Shown: in pieces, positions 12,221-23,172 of the stretch
How positions within the stretch are numbered: the stretch's first letter is position 1
Layout of the letters: each line of letters starts with the position of its first letter
The notes under the pieces: model-generated
What the model was told of the DNA's origin: nothing
Databases searched by the model: none
Seen by the model: only the letters and a program-made list of their open reading frames with translations
Translations under genes and position numbers: made by a program
Assembly (NCBI GenBank): GCA_037176725.1
Contig: JAZBRS010000044.1
Location: 4,898,001 to 4,962,000, forward strand
Origin: Posidonia oceanica
Taxonomy: Eukaryota > Streptophyta > Magnoliopsida > Alismatales > Posidoniaceae
Direction of reading: 5' to 3'
DNA length: 64,000 bases

Positions 12221-13798
12221 ATGGCCTCTACTAGTAATAATGTAATTGAGAGTCAAAGCATTAACAGACCACCATTTTTTGATGGAAACAACTACACTTA
12301 TTGGAAATGTAGGATGATAATATATTTAAAATCAACAAACTTCAAACTATGGGATATAACAATTAATAGATTTCCTAAAAATGATAAACCTTATAGAGAA
12401 TGGAGTGAAGAAGATGAAAGATTAGCTACCTTAGATGCAAAAGGTCTTAACATACTATTTTGTGCTGTAAATCATGAACAATTTAATAAAATATCAAATT
12501 GTACAACTGCACAAGAAACTTGGCACAATCTTGAAGTAATCCATAAATGACCAATCAAGTCAAGGAAACAAAAATCAACATGCTAGTACATAAATATGAA
12601 CTATTTAAAATGAAACCAAATGAGCCTATTGGAGAAATGTTTACTAAATTCTGTGATATCACAAACTCTCTTCAAGCTCTAAGAAAAAGTTATCCTCAAA
12701 GTGATTTGGTTAGAAAAGTGTGAAGATCTTTAACCCCTGAATGGGAAAAGAAAACTACTACTATAGAAGATGCTAAAGATCTATCTACTTATGCTCTAGA
12801 AATTTTAATTGGAAATTTAACTTCATATGAAGTTCAAATTCAAGAAAAGGAAAATGACAAACAACCAAGTAAAAAGGTAATTGCATTTAAAACAATTACC
12901 AACTCCGAAACAGAAAATGATGATGATGAGGAAATCGCTCTCCTTACCAGAAGATTCAAAAGATTTATAAGAAACAAAAAGTTTTCAAAGAAAGGAAAAT
13001 TTAATGAACAAGAAGATGCACCATTATGCTGGGATGAGACTGTAACAAACCTGGACATCTCAAGAGAGATTGCCCTTTGCTTAAAATAAAGAATTTTAGA
13101 AAAGAAAATAGAAGGCCTAAGAAAAAGCCTCTCCAAGCCACATGGGATGAGACTGATTTTTCCTCTGATGAAGAATCATCCTCTGATTTTGAAAGAGCAA
13201 ATATGTGCTTCATGGCACAAGAAGAATGCTCTATCTCCCAAAATGATGATATGGAAGAGCTATTGGATGTCTTTAATGATTTATATGAAAAATATAAAAC
13301 TCTAAAATTATCCTCAAAACTTCTAAATCAACAAAATGATGATTAGTAAAGAAAAATGATGCACTAGTAAATGAAGGAGAAATATTAATTTCTGAAAATG
13401 AAAATCTAAATCTTAAGAATATAGAATTAAATATGGATCTAAAACATATGAGATATAAGATTTCCAACTTGGAAAAAAATATAAAAACTTTAAAAGATAA
13501 GAGTAATGATCTCTATAACACTGTTGTAAAATTTACTAAGGGAAAGCAAAATCTAGATTTATTATTATCTAGTCAAAGATCTTCAATGTACAAACAAGGT
13601 ATTGGTTATTCCTCTTTGAAGGATAAACCATACAAAAATGGATTTATTAGAGAATCAAAACATGAAAAATACATTTTTGTGGTAAAGAAACCAAATCCAT
13701 CTAAGTGGGTACAAAGGGATAGATTTGGCAACAGTAGATTTCATCCTACCAAAATTTGGGTACCTAAAGCTTTGTTATCCTCTAATGTAGGAACATGA
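12221..13798 (+). pseudogene. Copia gag, disrupted
   Basis: The ATG at 12221 opens the conserved copia gag head (PPFFDGNNYTYWKCRM), which forms the particle shell. A TGA at 12548 ends the first frame, and a second stop follows near 12721. A zinc-knuckle remnant CNKPGHLKRDC sits at 13041-13073, but the first cysteine of the expected CCHC pattern is not in frame. Another stop falls just after it. From 13077 an acidic tail (ETDFSSDEESSSDFERANMC) and a coiled-coil-like lysine/leucine-rich stretch continue to 13798, again with breaks near 13345. The long acidic and coiled tail is typical of SIRE/Maximus gags. The protease begins at once (13795). It is decayed by nonsense and frame changes throughout. 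Confidence 0.85.
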
Positions 13799-14930
13799 TG
13801 AATTCAAAGTGGATCTTGGACAATGGTTGCTCTTGTCACATGACCGGAAATCATAATCTCCTGAGCACTCTTAAGTCCAAGAATGAAGGAACAGTTATAT
13901 TTGGAAATAATGCCAAAGGGACAATTGTCGAGATAGGAAATATAGATAATCCTGACAACCCTTCCATTGAAAATGTTTTGTTAGTTGATGGTTTAAAACA
14001 TAATTTAATTAGCATTAGTCAACTATGTGATATTGGTTACAAAGTTTTGTTTGATAGAAAGGAATGCACTATCTTTGAATCAACCACAAACAAAATAATA
14101 TTTACTGGAAATAGAAAACATAATGTATATAAAATTAAAGTATCCTATAAAACAAATAAAATAATATCATGTGTCACTTCTACAAATGATGATGCTTGGC
14201 TATGTTATAGAAGACTCGGTCATGCCAATATGGGACAATTATTTAAATTATCCAAAGGTGATTTTATTCATGGTTTACCAAAGATAGATTTCAAAAAGAA
14301 TAGATTATGTGATGCATGTCAATATGGAAACCAAATTAAATCTTCCTTCAAAACAAAAGAAATGATTTCTACTACCAAACCTTTGGAGCTAATTCATAGC
14401 GATTTATTTGGTCCTAGTAGAACTTTGAGTCTAGGAGGAAAAAGATATGCTTTTGTTTTAGTAGATGATTTTTCGAGATTCACATGAGTGTTGTTTCTAA
14501 CAAATAAAAATGATGTGTTTTCAGAATTTCAAAAGTTTTGCAAAATGGTTCAAAATGAAAAAGGGTTAAGTATTATTAAAATAAGAAGTGACCATGGAGG
14601 AGAATTTGAGAATGAGGTTTTTGAAAATTTCTGTGAAGAAAATGGTTTTCAGCATAATTTCTCTTTTCCTAGGACTCCACAACAAAATGGAGTTGTTGAA
14701 AGGAAACATAGAACACTACAAGAAATGGCTAGAACTATGCTTTGTGAAAACAATTTACCTAAGCATTTTGGGCCGAAGCTGTCAATACAGCTTGTTATAT
14801 TTTAAATAAAGTTCTACTTAGACCTGTCTTTAATAAAACTGCTTTTGAGCTTTGGTTTTGCAAGACTCCAAGAATTTCATATTTCAAGGTTTTTGGTTGC
14901 AAATATTTTATTTTAAACACCAAAGATAAT
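13795..14930 (+). pseudogene. Copia protease and integrase part of pol, disrupted
   Basis: The protease active site reads LDNGCSCHMTG from about 13816; the family usually has D-S-G, so the serine position is altered. The gag-pre-integrase/zinc part is intact (LGHANMGQL…CDACQYG, an HHCC pattern). The integrase core shows all three catalytic acids: D in ELIHSDLFGP, D in RSDHGGEFEN, and E in PQQNGVVERKH. A TGA at 14485-14487 interrupts the core, and a one-base shift near 14770 leaves the remainder in another frame (about 14810-14930). Cleavage of the polyprotein and insertion of cDNA would be its jobs in an active copy. Confidence 0.88.
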
Positions 14931-16830
14931 TTGGATAAATTTGATCCCAAATCTGATGAAGAAATATTTCTTGGATATTCCTCAAGAAGCAAAGCATATA
15001 GAATATATAATAAAAAAACACTTACTATTGAAGAATCAATGCATGTAAATTTTGATGAAAATTGCATCAAAATCATAAATCTAGAAAATAAAGAAAATAA
15101 TCAAGAAAATCAAGTAAGAAAACTTGAAAACAATGAAAATATAAACAAACATGAAGAAGTTAAAAATGACTCATCCAACTGGCAATTCGTTCAAGGTCAT
15201 CCTAAAGAACAAATTCTTGGAGAAATCTCCAAAGGAATATTGACCAGATCCAAATTGGATCACGAATGTGCTTCATATGCATTCATCTCATCTATTGAGC
15301 CCAAAAATGTAAATGAGGCTTGCAATGATGAATATTGGTTGATTGCTATGAATGAGGAATTAAATCAATTCAAACAAAACAATGTTTGGGAATTAGTTCC
15401 AAAATCCAAAGATCATCAAATTATTGGAACAAAATGGATCTATAGAAATAAATTAGATGAATCTGGAAACATAATTAAAAATAAGGCTAGGTTAGTGGCA
15501 CAAGGGTACAATCAAGAAGAAGGAATAGACTTTGATGAAACTTATGCCCTAGTAGCCAGATTAAAATCAATAAGGATGTTATTAGCTTATGCAAGTTCCA
15601 TGAACTTTAAGTTATATCAAATGGATGTTAAAAGTGCCTTTTTGAATGGGGTGATTGAGGAAGAAGTATATGTGAAACAACTCCATGGATTTGAAAATGA
15701 ATTATATACTGATCATGTATTTAAATTAAACAAAACACTCTATGGTCTAAAGCAAGCTCCTAAAGCTTGGTATGATAGGTTAAAGAAATTTTTAATTGAA
15801 AAGGGCTTTGTTATTGGAGTTGCTAATACAACATTATTTATCAAGAAAAATGAAAAAGGCATTCTATTAATCCAAATCTATGTTGATGATATCATTTTTG
15901 GATCAACTAATGAAGATCTATGTGAAGAATTCTCAAACACTATGCAAAAAGAATTTGATATGAGTATGATGGGAGAACTGAATTATTTTCTTGGATTTCA
16001 AGTGAAACAAATGAATGAAGGAATATTCATCTTCCAAGAAAAGTATACAAAAGAATTGTTGAAAAGATTTGGAATGGAAAACTCAAAGGAAGTTAAAACA
16101 CCTCTGAGTACAAACACTAAGTTAGACAAGGATGACAAAGGGAAAAATGTAGATCAAAATATGTATAGAGGCATGATTGTTCCCTCCTATATTTAACTGT
16201 TAGTAGACCAGACATCATGTTTAGTGTACGTCTTTGTGCTAGATATCAAGCTGCACCCGAGGAATCTCATCTGATTGCAGTTAAAAGAATATTTAGATAT
16301 CTACATGGAACTATAGAATTAGGTTTATTCTATCCTAAAAATACAAACTTTGAATTAATAGGATATAGTGATGCTGATTATGCTGGATGTAAAACTGATA
16401 GAAAGAGCACTAGTGGACCTTGTCAATTTTTAGGGCATTCATTAGTTTCTTGGTTTAGCAAGAAACAAAATAGTGTTGCCTTATCCACTACTGAGGCAGA
16501 ATACATTGCAGTTGATGTTGTTGTGCCCAAATATTATGGATGAAACAAACCTTAAAAGATTTTGACTTAACATTTAATACAACACCTATAATGTGTGATA
16601 ATACAAGTGCAATAAATCTTTCTAAAAATTCTGTAAATCATTCAAGAACTAAACACATTGAAGTTGGACATCACTTCTTAAGAGATCATGTTGCAAACAG
16701 CAATATAAAATTAGAATTTATTTTAACAAATGATCAACTAGCAGATATATTTACAAAACCACTTGATGAATCTCAATTTGTAAAAATTAGAATACACCTA
16801 GGTTTATGTAAGATAGGTGATCTTGAATAA
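14931..16830 (+). pseudogene. Copia reverse transcriptase and RNase H, disrupted
   Basis: One frame covers 14931-16196. It holds the RVT_2 domain with MNEELNQFKQNNVWELVP, KARLVAQGYNQEEGIDF, QMDVKSAFLNG (catalytic Asp), LYGLKQAPKAWY and the YVDD box (IYVDDIIFG). A frame change near 16185 moves the reading to 16217-16543, which carries the RNase H motifs SDADYAGCKTDRKSTSG and STTEAEYIA. A second change near 16540 gives 16540-16830 with CDNTSAINLSKN, HIEVGHHFLRD and ADIFTKPL. All catalytic motifs can be seen, so the damage is two frame changes rather than loss of domains. This is the best-preserved pol in the window. Confidence 0.92.
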
Positions 16831-17575
16831 ACATTTTATAAAAAATATCATCTCAGAGATCAAATTCGGTATACCGAAATCCATTGGTTTACGGATTTCT
16901 GTATAAATCTGACAGATTTTTTGAAACACCATTTTCAACAGAATTTCCAAAATTCCCTATTTTGAAAGATCATCTTTTACCAGTATTCCGAAAATCCCTG
17001 TTTCGGAAGATCATTTTTGACCGGTATTTCGAAAATCCCTGTTTCAGAAGATCATTTTGGTCCAGTCTACCAATTATTCAGAAAACGAAAAACCTGTAGA
17101 TTTTTCGGTGAACTGATATTCACCGGTTTTCCAAAATTCCCTGATTCGGAAGTTCAATTTTGTCCAGTCTACAGATTTGTATGTAAAACAAAAATTATGT
17201 AGATTTTCGTCGGTAAACCGATTTTAATTGGTGTTCCGAAGATCCCTAATTCGGAAGATCATTTTGCCCTAGAAGAAAGAATTAGTATTTTATATAAAAT
17301 AAATCGAAATACCACTACAATTCGGTATACCGTTTTTCATTTTAAAATCATTTCTTCAGTTGTAAAACCTAGGTTTCAAAATTTCCTATAAATACTCCAT
17401 CTTCCGTTTTCGGCCGACTTTACCATTCCAAGCCCTAAGCCTCCTCCTCCGTCCTCAAAACCCTAGCACCCTCCTCTGTCCTCTGGTGTTTCTCCAACCT
17501 CCAGCGTCTCTCCGTCCTTCGTCTTCACTTCCCAAGACCACTTCGCCGTCAGATGCTCTTCCTCCTCTTCATCAA
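16831..17575 (+). other. Copia spacer between RNase H and the extra ORF
   Basis: About 745 bp are non-coding and AT-rich. The spacer holds repeated variants of TTCGGAAGATCATTTT and AAAATCCCTGTTTC (16960-17270), and two perfect CGGTATACCG palindromes (16867-16876, 17323-17332). The same palindrome is in the 3' LTR at 19771-19780. A TATA-like TATAAATA at about 17390 lies about 190 bp before the extra ORF and could promote it independently; that is speculative. Confidence 0.6.
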
Positions 17576-18775
17576 ATGGCTCCAAAGAAAAGTTGTGCAC
17601 AGAAGCCCAAGAGGAAGGCTCCCTCCGTTGCTCACTCCGGTGACTCCTCTGATGACGATCACACCTATGAGAACAAGTTCCTCCACTTCGTCGACGAGGA
17701 AGCAATGAAAGCACACCGGGAAAGATTTGAAAATAGAGAAGTCCTCACCGGTCGGAAGGTGAACTTCGACACATTGGGTGACATTCGTTCTCTCTTTCAA
17801 GCTCAATCCTTAACTCCATTTTTAGGGTCTATTGGCGACAATAAGTACTACCCACACCTTGTATCACAATTCTATGCCAACTTATTGATTTTAGCCGACA
17901 CATATGATTCCTACCTATTAGGTGTAGAAATGACCTTTGATGAAGTTCTAATAAGTCATTTGCTAAAAATCCCTTCCTCAGGAATAGACATTACATTATC
18001 TGTTGAGGAACTAGGCTTAAATTACCTTGAAATAAATAAAACCATCTCTATAAATAAAAAGAGTACTTTTATTCCAAATAAAATAAATCAATTATCTAGG
18101 ACATCTTAGATAATAGCATATATTCTTGCTGCTAATGTCATTCAAAAGAAATGACATTTTGATGAGTTAAGTAGCATGACTTGTAAAGCAGTATATGCAA
18201 TAATTAAAAAGATTCCTGTTAATTGGGCTCGAGTCATAATCCACCACATGACACATATTAAAACCAAACTATTTTACGGGCCCCTCCTCACTTATCTATT
18301 TATTCACTTTGATGTACCTTTAGATAATGAGCCATCCCTTCCTATTAGAACTCGTCCTATAGATAATGTTGCCATAGAAAGAATGGAGAAAGCATTGGAG
18401 AGACCTAATGCACTCAAAAGTGTTCGTCCATCTTCCTCAAGCTCTCAAGTACCTCAAGTTGAGAGTTCTAAAGAAGAAGAAGAGGAAAATAAAGAAGAAA
18501 TAGAAAAATTGAGAAAAGAAATTGAAGAGATAAAACTCCGTCAAGAGGCAAACTTTGCCGCCAACCTTGTTTGGCAAAACAAAGTTGAAAACTGGCAAAA
18601 CAATGTTGACAACTGGCAAAGCAGTGTGGATGACTGGCAGATGAGAATGGAGAAGAAAATGGATGATCAACATACGGAGATATTGAGATATCTCCAAGGA
18701 CATCCACCTCCAGCCAGTAATTGGAGTATTTTGTTTCTCTATTCTACTATTATGTATTTCTTCAGGCAAATGTAA
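17576..18775 (+). pseudogene. Extra 3' ORF of the copia element, coiled-coil protein, broken
   Basis: The likely start is the ATG at 17576 (MAPKKSCAQKPKRK, a basic nuclear-signal-like start); an in-frame upstream ATG exists at 17486. The middle (FYANLLILADTYDSYLLG, MTFDEVLISHLLKIP) resembles the 'putative plant transposon protein' family found in several plant retroelements. A TAG at about 18107 and a TGA near 18151 split it. The second half (18176-18775) ends with an acidic coiled coil (KEEIEKLRKEIEEIKLRQ) and four seven-residue repeats around NWQ/DWQ (ENWQNNVDNWQSSVDDWQ). SIRE-type elements carry an 'env-like' ORF here. I see no clear signal peptide or membrane anchor, so an envelope role is not supported by this copy. 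Confidence 0.7.
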
Positions 18776-19376
18776 ACAATCATAATTTTGTGACATTATC
18801 ATTTCATATTACCTATGTAATTTGGATATGTTTGTGTTACTGTTATGTGTTTGAGTTATATGAATGTTTTTAGAATCTATACTTATTACTTATAAAAGAA
18901 TCATAGTAAGAATCTTGAAAAGAAAGGAATTTAAGATATATGAATGATTCTGCTACTAAGATATTTCAAAGGAAGTCTTAATTGACAAAGTTGTCAATTA
19001 TTAAGATTTATATAAATGTTTTGCTCTATCTCTTTTGATGCATGGAATAAATCTAGTAAATTATTGAATAGTCCTAAATTATAAATATATTATGGTTAAG
19101 ATTGGAATTTTTTTTGTATTATGACAAAAAGGGGGAGAAAAAATAAACATCACATATTTTGATGTAAAGCCTATAGTAAGGGGGAGCATGTAAGTTACAT
19201 TGAAAATATCAATATAATCTATGCTTATCTAGGCTTATAGTAAGGGGGAGCATTTGTACAAAATTAAAAATTATCCAAGTGATTATTTTATCAATTTTGT
19301 TCTATGCCTACTAACAAAGGGAGAAAGTTATGAATATGTTTATGTATAGTTTTGTCATCATCAAAAAGGGAGAGAT
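18776..19376 (+). other. Copia 3' untranslated region with polypurine tracts
   Basis: Non-coding. GGGGGAG tracts occur near 19131, 19181 and 19241, and AAAGGGAGAAAG near 19317. The functional polypurine tract (AAAAAGGGAGAGAT) abuts the 3' LTR at 19363-19376 and would prime plus-strand DNA synthesis. Confidence 0.75.
19363..19376 (+). promoter_or_regulatory. Polypurine tract of the copia element
   Basis: AAAAAGGGAGAGAT lies directly before the 3' LTR start at 19377, the standard position for plus-strand priming. Confidence 0.85.
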
Positions 19377-20674
19377 TGTTGAAAAATATCTATGATATAT
19401 TTAATTTTGATGATAACAAATGGAACTAATGATATTACTTGAGAAAATACTCTTCAATTGATTTTAAGATAGGTGGATTATCTAAGGAAGGTCAACCTTT
19501 GAAGAATATCAAGTAAAGCTTAGAATGCAGAAGAGAATTCTACATCAGATACTACATAAAGATAAGAAGAAAGATCAAGACAATAGTATTCATGTTGTAA
19601 TAACTTGTATGCATTTTTTCTTCATTATTGTACTCTAAGAAATGATGTAAAAGATCTCCCAGAACATCCCAAAAATAATTAGGAAAATACCCATACCTAA
19701 ACCTGAGGAAAACACTTAGAAAAACTTCAAGATTTAGAAGTTAGGTCAGAAACAGAAAACCGATTCTCACCGGTATACCGTTTTCCAGGATAAGAACTAC
19801 AGTAGAAAATTCATTTAAATATGACCGTTGAGTTAAAACAGAAAACCGATTCTCACTGGTATACCATTCTCCGGGATAAGAGCTACAGTAGAAAATTCAT
19901 TTAAATATGACCGTCAAGTCAAATCGGAAAACTGAAATCTGGAATAGAGTCCAAGGCTCTGAAACCCACTGGAACACCGGTAGTATAATCTATAGCTCAA
20001 ATTAATATCGGAACACCATTTTAGAATGGAATACCAATTTAGTCGATCGTTGGAGATTTTCGGTCGACCGATTGATTTCGGAATACCGATTATACTAGCC
20101 GTTTGTGAACGTTGAGCTAACCGTTAGACACAGCTTTGAATCATGTTATATCTATAAATATGACTCCCAAGGACCTACTAAGATACACCAATACTGATAA
20201 CATCTTGTACTACTCATTTGCTAAGCTCCAAACCCCAAATTAGTGAGAATACTCCCAAATAGCCAAAAAGAAATACCTTGAGCAAATTCCATTAGGAGAC
20301 CAAAAAGAGATACTACTTGTAAGATTGCTGTAAACAAGGAAGATACTTCTCTAGCTATGAGAAGAGCTCTGTGGGTTTTGCAGAGGAAGTTTGTCTTCAT
20401 CAAGTAAGTGTATTTACATTGATAAAGATTAAGGGAACTCTAGAGGGGGTCTGGGAGTGGACTAGACCGGGTTGTCTGAACCACTATATATACTGTGTCA
20501 TTTATCATTGCCTCTCTTCTCCTTCTGTGTTTGTTGTAGTGTAATATTCAAATTGCTTAACTTAGATCGTTTATTTTGAATATTACTCATTGAATTGTTA
20601 AAATTGTTTAAAATTCTGTATAAACTTTAAAAACTCTATTTACCCCCCTCTAGAGTAGCCTCTCGATCCTAACA
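19377..20674 (+). mobile_element. 3' LTR of the copia element
   Basis: 1298 bp, TGTTGAAAAA…TCCTAACA, uninterrupted, aligned throughout with the split 5' LTR. It contains the 86-bp repeat pair (19760, 19846), CGGTATACCG at 19771-19780 and a TATA box at 20151-20160. It is followed by the target duplication CCAAC (20675-20679). Confidence 0.95.
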
Positions 20675-20707
20675 CCAACGACCAGTTGTCAAAATGGGGT
20701 ATCTATA

Positions 20708-23172
20708 GGAATCGAGGTAGACCCTAGCAAAGCAAAAGCCATCGTGGAGATGCCACTCCCCCCCAAATCGAAAAGGAGGTCCGAGGACTGTTGGGAAGGC
20801 TACAGTATATCAGCCGGTTCATAGCGCAGTTAACGCCCATCTGTGAGCCGATTTTCAAGCTCCTGAGGAAGAATGCATAGGTCAGTTGGAGCGATGAGTG
20901 CCAGGCAGCATTCGACAAGATCAAGCAGCTTCTGATCAAGCCTCTGGTCTTGGTCCCCCCCACGCCAGGGCGGCCTTTGCTTCTATATCTTTCTCCAACG
21001 TCGCATTCCATAGGTGCGGTCTTGGGCCAATATGATGAGTCGGGCAAGAAGGAGTGGGCCATCTACTACCTGGGCAAGAAATTTAATGACTACGAAACCA
21101 TGTACAGCACTATAGAGAAAGTCTGCTTATCCCTTGTCTGGGCGACATAGCGACTGCGGCACTACATGATGGCATATCCAGTCCTGCTCTTGTGCCGACA
21201 TGACCTGATGAAGTTTCTCTTCTAGAAGCCAGCCATGGTAGGCAGATGCGTCAAGTGGCAAGTGTTGCTGTCTCAGTACAATATCAACTTCGTCACATAA
21301 AAGTCCATGAAGGGGCAGGCTATGGCAGATCATATGGCCGACTTCCCATTGCCTGAATAGCAACCTATGCAAACACAGTTCCCTGATGAGGACATCTTGT
21401 TTGCCATGGAAGACTCTAAACAGAGAGATCTAGAAGATGAACTGCAGTAGCAGATGTACTTCGATGGCGCCGTCAATAGAAGAGGTCAGGGCATCGGGGC
21501 AGTGTTAGCAACACCGCAGGGACAGCTGATCTCATTTGCGAGGAAGCTGACCTTTGAATGCACCAACAACGAAACAGAGTATGAAGCGTGCATCCTAGGA
21601 TTGAAAGTCGCATTAGAGCATGATGTGCGGAAATTGCATGTGCACGGAGATGCTAAGCTGGTCATTTCCCAAGTCAATGGCAATTGGAAGACCAAGGATC
21701 CCAAGTTGGTGCCATACCACGAATACCTGCTGAAGCTTATTGAAGAATTTGAAGAAATCCGCTTCACATTTACGAACAGAGCCAAGAACGCATATGCAGA
21801 TGCACTGGCAACCCTAGCGTCTTGGCTATCTATACCATAAGACCATGCAGTCGATGTTTCAGTCACCTGCATGGAACAGCCAGCACACTGCATGAGCATT
21901 GAATAAGCGGATCCGACAGAGGGACTACCGTGGTATCACGACATTAAAGTCTTCCTGGAGTCCGGCAACCTCCCATCTAGCACCTCAATGGCGGACAGAA
22001 ATACCTTAACGCGCCTAACGTCGAAGTATGTGTTAGGAGCAGGACATCTCTACAGAAGATCCTACAACCAGATGCTCTTACGCTGCATAGACATGAAGGA
22101 GGTTGATGCATTGATTCTCCAGGTCCATGCAGGGACATGCAGCCCGCACATGAACGATGTGCTATTAGCCAAAAAGATAATGTTCCAAGGCTACTTCTGG
22201 TCGACCATGGAGGCGGACTATTGCCACTTTGTCCGTAAATGCCACAACTGTCAGATCCATGGGAAATTCATCCATGCTCCCCTGCAGTAGCTGCATAGCA
22301 TGTCGTCGCCTTGGCCCTTTTCAACCTAGGGGATTGATGTCATTGGCGCCATACATCCGGCTGCCTCAAATGGTCATCGATTTATCATGGTGGCCATCGA
22401 CTACTTCACCAAGTGGGTGGAAGCAGCATCATACAAGATAGTCACCGCCGCGGCCATAGAAAAGTTCATCAGGAATAACATCATCGCCCGATATGAGGTC
22501 CCGCACACCATCATCTCTGATAACGGCAGGAATTTCATAGCCCAAAGGATCGAAGACTATCTCCAGAGCTTCAAGATCAAGCATCATAGATCCTCGCCTT
22601 ACCGACCGCAGATGAATGGTGCAGTCGTGTCGACCAACAAAAACCTTGTAAAGATCCTGAAGAAGATGGTAGAGACTCACAAAGACTGGCACGACAAGCT
22701 CCCATGTGTGCTGTGGGCATACAAGACATCAGTTCGGACCTCTACAGGAGCAAGTCTGTACTCGCTAGTCTATGGCATGGAGGCAGTTTTACCAATCGAG
22801 CTAGAAATCCCCTCACTCCGGATCTTGAGGGAGGCGGAGCTAGAAGAGGCAGAATGGGTTGAAGACCACTGCATACAGTTGAACCTGATTATCGAGCACA
22901 GGTTACAGGCCATGCATCACGCCCAATGTTACCAGAAGAGAGTGGCCAGAGCATACCAAAAGAAGGTCAGGCCTAGGAATATCCAGCCTGGAGACTTGGT
23001 ATTGCGATCAATCCATCTCCCAGACACCTGCGGCAAGTTCAGGCCCAATTGGCGTGGCCCCTTTGTAATCGAACGGGTCTTCTCCGGCAGCGCAACAGTC
23101 CTTGAGGATATGGACCAGATTGAGCTGTCAGAGCTGGTCAACTCCTGCTACCTCAAGAAGTACTACCAGTAG
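20708..23172 (+). pseudogene. Tat pol remnant: RT end, RNase H, second RNase H, integrase
   Basis: The frame opens inside RT (GIEVDPSKAKAIVEMPLPP, then LLGRLQYISRFIAQL-like sequence) because element M cuts it. Gypsy RNase H follows (HSIGAVLGQYDESGKKEWA). An archaeal-type second RNase H lies at 21454-21840 (MYFDGAVNRRGQGIGAVLA, NNETEYEACILGLK, NAYADALATLASW), diagnostic of Tat. The integrase has its HHCC finger at about 22120-22260 (CHFVRKCHNCQIHG), catalytic Asp residues in VAIDYFTKWVEAA and IISDNGRNFIA, and a chromodomain-less tail ending at 23172. The expected catalytic Glu (GAVE…NKN) reads GAVVSTNKN, so it is lost. Stops are mostly TAG (20878, 21148, 21223, 21357, 22288, 22328), with TAA near 21298, 21838 and 21903. 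Pol is clearly dead. Confidence 0.9.

Larger units (their letters stand above)
8081..20674 (+). mobile_element. Ty1/copia retrotransposon, SIRE/Maximus-like, near full length but decayed
   Basis: The element has two LTRs of the same family (8081-12157, interrupted, and 19377-20674), beginning TGTTGAAAAATATC and ending CTCGATCCTAACA. It has an initiator-Met-type primer binding site, gag, protease, integrase, RT and RNase H in copia order, a polypurine tract, and a perfect 5-bp target duplication CCAAC at 8076-8080 and 20675-20679. Without the nested LTR A it would be about 9.8 kb. The extra coiled-coil ORF after RNase H and the long acidic gag tail point to the SIRE/Maximus lineage. The LTRs differ by scattered substitutions and an indel near 8636. 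All ORFs carry stops or frameshifts, so it is not autonomous. Confidence 0.95.
1..20707 (-). mobile_element. Element M: Tat-lineage Ty3/gypsy retrotransposon, partial, minus strand
   Basis: Read on the minus strand, the element starts at 20707 with an LTR terminus (TATAGATACCCCATTTTGAC; other copies start TGTAGACACCCCATTTTGAC). It runs through its 5' LTR (20707-20675, then 8080-5570), a primer binding site (5568-5551), a leader, and gag (about 4019-2046). The LTR is interrupted by the copia element at 8081-20674. M itself interrupts the reverse transcriptase of a plus-strand Tat element at 20707/20708, so the five bases 20708-20712 (GGAAT) should be one copy of its target duplication. The other copy, pol and the 3' LTR lie off the left edge. 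Assignment to Tat rests on the gag sequence and the LTR/PBS layout. Confidence 0.75.

Noticed and set aside
12221..23172. Endogenous viral (caulimovirus-like) origin of the pol genes
   Set aside because: Integrase is present in both, LTRs or LTR contexts surround them, domain order is that of copia and Tat retrotransposons, and no movement protein is seen.
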